64,000 nucleotides of DNA, taken from NCBI RefSeq assembly GCF_019059575.1, contig NW_024881504.1:1054001-1118000 (forward strand), read 5' to 3'. The translations under genes were made by a program, and so were the position numbers. Below the pieces are notes generated by a model. It was not told the origin of the DNA. It saw nothing but the letters and a program-made list of their open reading frames with translations, and did not search any database. This document shows, piece by piece, positions 58,513 to 64,000 of the stretch (positions within the stretch are counted from its first letter, which is position 1; each line of letters opens with the position of its first letter). The DNA comes from Amphibalanus amphitrite (lineage: Eukaryota > Arthropoda > Thecostraca > Balanomorpha > Balanidae).

Positions 58513-58560
58513 GTCAATTACCTTGTCATAATTTTTCCATGAGAGGCGGTACGTTTCTCT

Positions 58561-58952
58561 TGACCTGACCTTCAGGTGACATTGAAATCCACCCTTATGC
58601 ATGGGAGCAACATCAAATCACATGTTTGAACGCTTGAAACCACGAAAGGACTGCAAACGCGCCGCTAATGCGAGCCGGCATACGCCGAACCGCGATTCGG
58701 GCCAAACATGGTCTCGGAAAGTCGGCCAGGTTTGGCCTACTTTCCGACCTTTAGGTCGGAATTTGACCTTGAATTGACCTTTAGGTCATTTGGGCCAGGG
58801 TCATGAAATTTCTAGGGTAGGTGTAAAATTGGTCAACGCGAGGGTACTGAAAGTTACGTCGCGATCAGCCGCTTTTTACGCGAGTTATTTGCGAAAAAAA
58901 CTTTAGGGGGGATTGCATCAGGCATCAGCCCCTTCCCCCTGTGCCGCGAGGG
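58561..58952 (+). mobile_element. Family D right half
   Basis: AGGTCA-rich sequence ending GCCGCGAGGG before TTAA (58953-58956). It preserves, uninterrupted, the AACCACGAAAGGACTGC site that the LINE used in 11883-32260. Confidence 0.7.
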
Positions 58953-58956
58953 TTAA

Positions 58957-59280
58957 AAATTCTTGTGAGCGAATTCACGTAATGAAGAAGAGTAATGGCA
59001 CAATTTACTACAGCAGCCAATAGATGACTTAGAACAGGCACATGGGACTAGTTAAATTGTCCGACGGAAGCAGGCAACAGTTCCGATTGCATATATGCTA
59101 TGCATATTGCGGAAGGGGCACATTTCGGCCTCGAAAGATACGAATTTTTACGTCATAGAACATATTTTTGTCGTGGTCAATTTGCGCAAAAATTGAACAA
59201 CGGGTGATTACCGAGCTATTGTTCTATCCAGATGTTCTGATTCAAACTCGCTCAGGGTTATCGTGCAGGTAAAGGGCAGA
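58957..59280. other. Interior of the hAT-like element, nothing recognised
   Basis: Unique sequence between the family D fragment and the right arm of the hAT-like element. No gene or repeat seen. Confidence 0.4.
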
Positions 59281-61067
59281 ATGCAGAAGCAGAATGTGTA
59301 TGAAATATGGAGAGATTCTGAAAAATGGGTGGGGGGCCCGCACACTAGGGGCCCGCTTTGGAGGCGATGACCCCCCCCCCCGAAATGAAATCCTGGCTGC
59401 GCCACTGCATTGACTTATAATGGTGAGGTCACAAAAATGACCTGACCTCATATGACCTTTAGGGAAAATCCGAGATTTAAAAGTTGTGAGACTCGTAATG
59501 TAGATCCTGCAAGTTTCATTTCCCTGTGACATCTCCTCTGGCAGTGAGGGCGTTGCGAAGTTACGACATCTGAAGACCGTGCAGAGGTTCACTTATGACG
59601 CCATAGGTCAGTGACCTGACCTGACCCGAAAATTCGGTTGGTGTCAAAAGATCCGGCTTGAATGAAAGGTATGCCAAGTTTCAGCTCTCTATCGCCAGCG
59701 TGTTTGGAGCTATCGCGAAAAAAACCCTATGGGGGGCGGCACCGCTCCCCTCCCCCCCCCCCTCGGCCGGCAAGGGTTAAGAGAACTACAAAATTGCTAT
59801 CTCGGATTTGTGAAATTTTTGGTTTTTGACCCCCAAATTTTTAAAAATAGACTTTTTGAATATAATAGCGGAAAAATAAAAAAATTGAACTTAGAAAAAA
59901 TAGAATATATTTGATTGTCCCTACCACCTTCTATCTACATACCAAATTTGAGATCGATACCTCTTTTTTGGCCAAGTTATAACGAAGAAACTGTTCAAAA
60001 TTGTTGACGTCAAAATTTCAAAATTAATTTCTAGCAATTCTAGAGTCAAGAATTGCAAAATTTCCCTACCGCACTACCAGCATGCCGGTAGTTTTTCACT
60101 ACCGCAGGTTTTTTCGTGGTAACTGGCATGTCTTGCCGGTAGCATGCCGGTATTTTTGATTTTGCACAAAAAAATATCAGCATATGATTCAAACTTTGGA
60201 CACTAAGAGGCTATTGAATTGTAATAACAGCAATCTTAGCCACTGCAAAAATACATTTTGTGGTAGGAGTTCCATTGTGGTTGCTAAGGGTAGTGGTAAA
60301 ACATGAACCTCAGCATTTCACAGGCTTGGATCTAATTATCATTATCAAGAATTTACTGTGGTCTATCAAAGGCAGAATACTCATTCTTGTTGCAAAACCA
60401 CAACCAATTAGTAAGTCTAATGGCAGGTAATAGGTATAATACAATAAAATAAATAAATGTTTATGGCAACATTCCCTAGGCAAAAGGCAGAATCAAAACA
60501 ACACAAAATACATTGTTTGGAAACTGGCCTTGAGTCCTGAGATGTGGTCTGAGATACTCTACAAATAATTTGACACTGAAAATCCAGCTGAAAAGGCAGG
60601 TGTTAGGTAGCCCTGAGCCTAACTTTGGTCCAAATGAAATGAAAATGAATTAAACTGGCATTTTGTCTTATCTTTCCAAGAAAACACAACATGCAGACGA
60701 AGTGAATACAAAGTGCCGCAATATTATGATCAGGCAACCAAGGATGACTTTTAAGATCCTCAGTCCCCTAAAGAAAGGATGTAAGCTGATGACGTAATAT
60801 TTATTCATATGCCCTTTTGGTTGAATTACTCAAGAGAAATGAATTTTCCCGTAGTGAATAATACTCACAATGTTGATTTCATTAGACTTTAATGTCGTGT
60901 TGGATGATTTTTAGCAATAAAATCATTCACGAGGCAGTAGTTTGCAGTCCTAAAACCTTTTTTGCAGTGTTTGAATCAGCTGGTTCAAAACTGTGTTATA
61001 GCGCATCTGTTTCGAAATCCGTGTTTGTTCCCTCGTTTGAGATGGGGGAGGATATTATATCGTTTTT

Positions 61068-61939
61068 ATTACGAGCGAGCGAGCGCAGCGAGCGAAGCGA
61101 AGTCTTTTCAATATAACGGAAAAATCTCAGTATGAGCGGCCCGGCCCGGCCCGGCCCGGCCTGTAACGCTTTTGAGAGGCTTATATTTCAGCAACCGCTG
61201 GACCGATTTGCCGGCGGTCTTTTTTGCTGGGTAGCCCCATCCCTTCTACCCCGTAATTGACTACTTTTGCTACATCTCAGTGACCGTCGTGGCCCATGCC
61301 ACGTGAAAAGTCCAGGGTCTTCAAGCAGTTTTGCAAAAGTAATGATTTTGAGAGGCCCATATCTCAGCAGCGGCTTGAGCGATTGTCTTGCGGTAATTTT
61401 TATAGGGTAGCTGCATCCCTTCTACCAAAGGTCGGATACTCTTGATCTATGTGAGTGACCCCCAATGCACGTGCAAAATACAAAAAGAAGAGGTGCCAAA
61501 TTTGTTCCCATTTCAGTAACTCGGTAATTACTGGGGCCATTTCGCTGAAACTTGGCATACAGGTAGGCACCCACCAGGCAATGAATTTCCATGTGTTGCG
61601 GTTAGGGTGCTACTGCACGTGCGCACGTGCAGGGGGCGTTTCCAGATCTCGAGAACGGCTGGGCCGATTGCGCTCAAATTTGATACACGGTTGGGGACCG
61701 GTTAGTAGGGTACCGTGCAAAAGTCATTTTGGACCCCGTTTGCACGTGCGCACGTGCAGAATGCCGCTTCCAGATCTCAGGAACGGCGGGGCCGATTGCG
61801 TTCAAATTTGGCACACCGCTAGCGACCGGTTAGAAGGGTGCTTTGCACAAGCCCATTGGAAGTACCCTCTCGCCCTTCCGCACGTGCAGGGCTCACTATC
61901 TCGCTCGCTCGTTCTTCGCCCAAAAGGCGTTTTACTGGT
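61068..61939 (+). mobile_element. Repeat family Y copy 3 with (GGCCC)n
   Basis: Starts ATTACGAGCGAGCGAGCGC and ends AAAAGGCGTTTTACTGG. A (CCCGG)n run replaces the (CCGG)n of copy 2 at the same place. The AGATCTC-AGAACGGC and CACGTGCGCACGTGCAG blocks are shared. It is the most diverged of the three. Confidence 0.7.
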
Positions 61940-62320
61940 ACATATTACTTGGCGACTTCTCAGGACATGTGAGTTATAAACACATATTTTTTACATGAAT
62001 CGTATCTTACTCACGAGCCAGCAAGCCATGGCGGATAGGATGGCTTTGGCGGATAGGAAAAAGCAGATGTTGATCTCGCTTCCTCACCCTCAGTTAGGAA
62101 CATGGCCGAATCTGTAGTTTTTTATATTGTGATTTTTGACATCGAATATCTATAGTTCATTATTTGGTTAGTACCTGCAACATTTTAGGAGAATGTAAAA
62201 AATAAGAACGCTTGTGGTAAATGTGATTGCTGCTCGCTCACTGTGCAGTGTGCAGTCTCCAGAAACACATTTCAGTAATTCAAGTTCTTTTTGTCCTTGC
62301 TTTTTTGATGAATGTCTTAA

Positions 62321-63212
62321 CCCTCGCCGCACATGCCATTTTCCCATCCTAGAACGCACATGGGGGGGGGGGGGGGCGCCATTTCGTTCCTGTTGGAGAT
62401 AGAGCTTAGCGGTAAAGACCAAAAAGATTCTTTGGGAAGAGACGAATCCAATGATACCCAGTTTTACCTTCTCAGGTCAGTCATTGACCTTCCAGGTCAG
62501 GTCAAACTAAAAAATGTTGCTGTTTTGGTTCACCGTTGGATATCAAGTGCGCTGCTTATCATATACCGATGACGATGCCGTTTTCTGGTGCCAGCCCACC
62601 TAGAACCTCTTTGTCACTCTACCCGACCAGGTTTTTGCTGCTGAGGTCATTTCAGGTCAAGCTAGGTCAAGGTCAATTATATGTGTTTGTATGTCTGTGT
62701 GTGTCTGTGTGTATACTGATGTGTGCACCGATTGTTTATGTGTCCATATTTCATGAAATCATGATCTGAGAAGCTTTTACCAAAAATGCAGTCAAAAAAC
62801 TTCACAAAAAGTAATTTCCGCTGGCCTAAAACGCAATTATCTTAGATGACCTAGGTTGACCTTGACCTTGACCTTGACATCTGTACATCGTCGAACAACA
62901 TGTTCCATGATAGGTTGGAGGTAAGACTGGCAAAAAAGGCCGAAATCAAGGTGTCAAAAGCTCACAAGGCCCATAGCCAACGCAAGATGTTGAGAATTGG
63001 CCATTTGGGTCATGACATGACCTGAAAAACAAGGTCATATCTCCGAAACCGAAAACCACAGAAACTTGAAATTTTCAGTGGACATCAAGAAAGGATAGAG
63101 AAGCAGATATACGAAAAATCAGCGTTTTAGCTCTAAAAATGTTGAGTGCAAGGCAGAAAGACTACCTGGGGGGGGATGGCAACCACCCCCCCCCCCCATG
63201 TGCGGGCGAGGG
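62321..63212 (+). mobile_element. TTAA family E element, complete (892 bp)
   Basis: TTAA lies at 62317-62320 and 63213-63216. The tips are CCCTCGCCGCACATG and CATGTGCGGGCGAGGG. G-run/C-run hairpins lie at both ends. It is the uninterrupted reference for 43179-45572. Confidence 0.88.
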
Positions 63213-64000
63213 TTAATGCTTTTTGTAGGCAATACCTCTTTGATTACAGGTGATATTTTAACAGCTGAAGACTGTAATCGAGTTTCAAAATTGTGGTATT
63301 TGTGGGGCCAACTCAGCCAAAATCAGGCTGCTGGTAGTTTTGGTTGGACAATGGGTGGCTGCTGGGTGAGGCGGCTACTGAAATTGCCAACATGTGGCAT
63401 CTCATGTAGGGGTAAGCCACAATCAAGAATGCAGGTTTTTTAGTATGCCGGTAACTTGGCGTTTTTTTTTTTGCTTGGGGCGTGGTAGCATGCCGGTATC
63501 CCAGAAAATTTTTGTGGGGCGGGGCGGTGCCGGTAGCAGCTCATTGGGAAAACTTTGCAACTCTATTCTAGACCTCGTAGCGCAAAACAAAGACCACCAT
63601 TAGACTCCCCGTGACGAGCTGCATCGAATCAATACCCATTTTATGCAAAACAATCAACTTTGAAATTTGACCTTTTTGACCTGATCTTGACCTGACCTCC
63701 ACCAGAAAGTGACCTAATCCGTACCTGATGGTCTTATAACCAACAGCATTGAGTTGGAAATGAAAAATTGGCCAGAAAACATGCATCGCACAACCTAAGT
63801 GGTGAGTGGTGACCCTTCGTGACCTGACCTGTGACCTGACCTGGTATGACCATTGACCTCTAATAGCAGCATATGTACTAGACAACTGACGCCCTATCGC
63901 TGATTTTCGACAAAATGCGCTTTACTCGGTGAGATAGCGCTTTCCCTAGAAGACCCGTGAACGATGAAACATTTTACTTTTGACCTGACCTGTGACGTCA

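Larger units (their letters stand above)
52353..58560 (-). mobile_element. Helitron-like copy related to unit 3, truncated
   Basis: On the minus strand its 3' end is GCAAGCGGGTCACCCTAG with the same hairpin as at 14919. The sequence resumes at 57329-57803 and 58513-58560, collinear with 15010-15440. It is split by the GTTACAG foldback (52442-57322) and by repeat Y (57804-58512). The 5' end is lost where a family D fragment begins near 58561. Confidence 0.65.
60046..63565. mobile_element. TIR element with AGCATGCCGGTA subterminal repeats
   Basis: Flanks TTCTAGAG (60038-60045) and TTCTAGAC (63566-63573) fit an 8-bp duplication with one change. The tips share TTGCAAARTTTYCCC. Both ends have repeated CTACCGGCATGC words. 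hAT-like by duplication size and TIR style. The interior holds repeat Y copy 3 and a family E element; 60160-61067 is AT-rich with no gene seen. Confidence 0.6.
59781..64000 (+). mobile_element. Family C-like fragment split by a TIR element
   Basis: 59781-60045 and 63574-64000 are collinear with 4420-5160 of the element 4126-5315. It runs off the right edge. Its left part should lie before 49028 if the family A element inserted into it, but it is not found there. Confidence 0.65.

Overview
The window is metazoan nuclear DNA, most likely from an invertebrate. The evidence is a kinase gene split by consensus GT-AG introns, a CR1/Jockey-like LINE, a Ty3/gypsy element with identical LTRs, Helitron, hAT-like and foldback DNA transposons, and long microsatellites. 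The species cannot be named from sequence alone. There is no operon, no tRNA or rRNA gene and no CRISPR array that I can see.

Host gene. Two minus-strand exons of one Ser/Thr protein kinase are visible: 45750-45925 (end of the N-lobe to helix alphaE) and 7808-7995 (HRDIKPEN catalytic loop, DFG, APE). The first ends in phase 1 at GTGAGT and the second starts in phase 1 after a TTCTTTTCCAG acceptor, so they join in frame across an inferred intron of about 37.75 kb. The subgroup looks closest to IRE1/RNase L-type kinases (tentative). The upstream exons should lie beyond the right edge and the downstream exons beyond the left edge. Nearly everything else in the window is mobile DNA sitting in or next to this gene.

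Dominant mobile component. About twenty elements or fragments, typically 0.9-1.2 kb, are flanked by TTAA and begin CCCTCGCC or CCCGCGCC (with the reverse complement at the other end). Most carry a G-run/C-run hairpin near the tip, then a TTTTTTCGCGATA-like hinge, then a body packed with AGGTCA/TGACCT hexamers and TGACGTCA palindromes. I call them TTAA families A-E. TTAA targets and CCC...GGG ends are piggyBac-like, but no transposase is present.

Nesting. Several insertions can be ordered precisely from target-site duplications. The deepest stack is: a family C element (10235-32828) holds a family A element (10587-11619) and a family D element (11883-32260). The family D element holds a LINE (12517-32007). 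The LINE reverse transcriptase is broken by a family A element (13602-14635), a tandem Helitron array (14919-27223) and an inverted-repeat element (27432-28942). The Helitron array itself holds a satellite-filled foldback element (17742-21050, with a family B element inside) and a hAT-like element (22208-27215). A second stack is family A 49032-59776, which holds an 11-bp-TSD element and a hAT-like element (51463-59407). That hAT-like element in turn holds a Helitron, a palindrome-array foldback element and more. A full gypsy element (33138-38430) sits in a family A copy with a GTGAA duplication.

Layout: 1-7533 TTAA elements; 7534-9038 kinase exon and intron; 9039-32832 the deep stack; 32833-39242 family A with gypsy; 39243-45576 TTAA elements, a (CCGG)n-linked repeat and the palindrome foldback; 45577-46255 kinase exon and CT microsatellite; 46255-49027 TTAA elements and a minisatellite; 49028-59780 the second stack; 59781-64000 a family C fragment with another nested TIR element.
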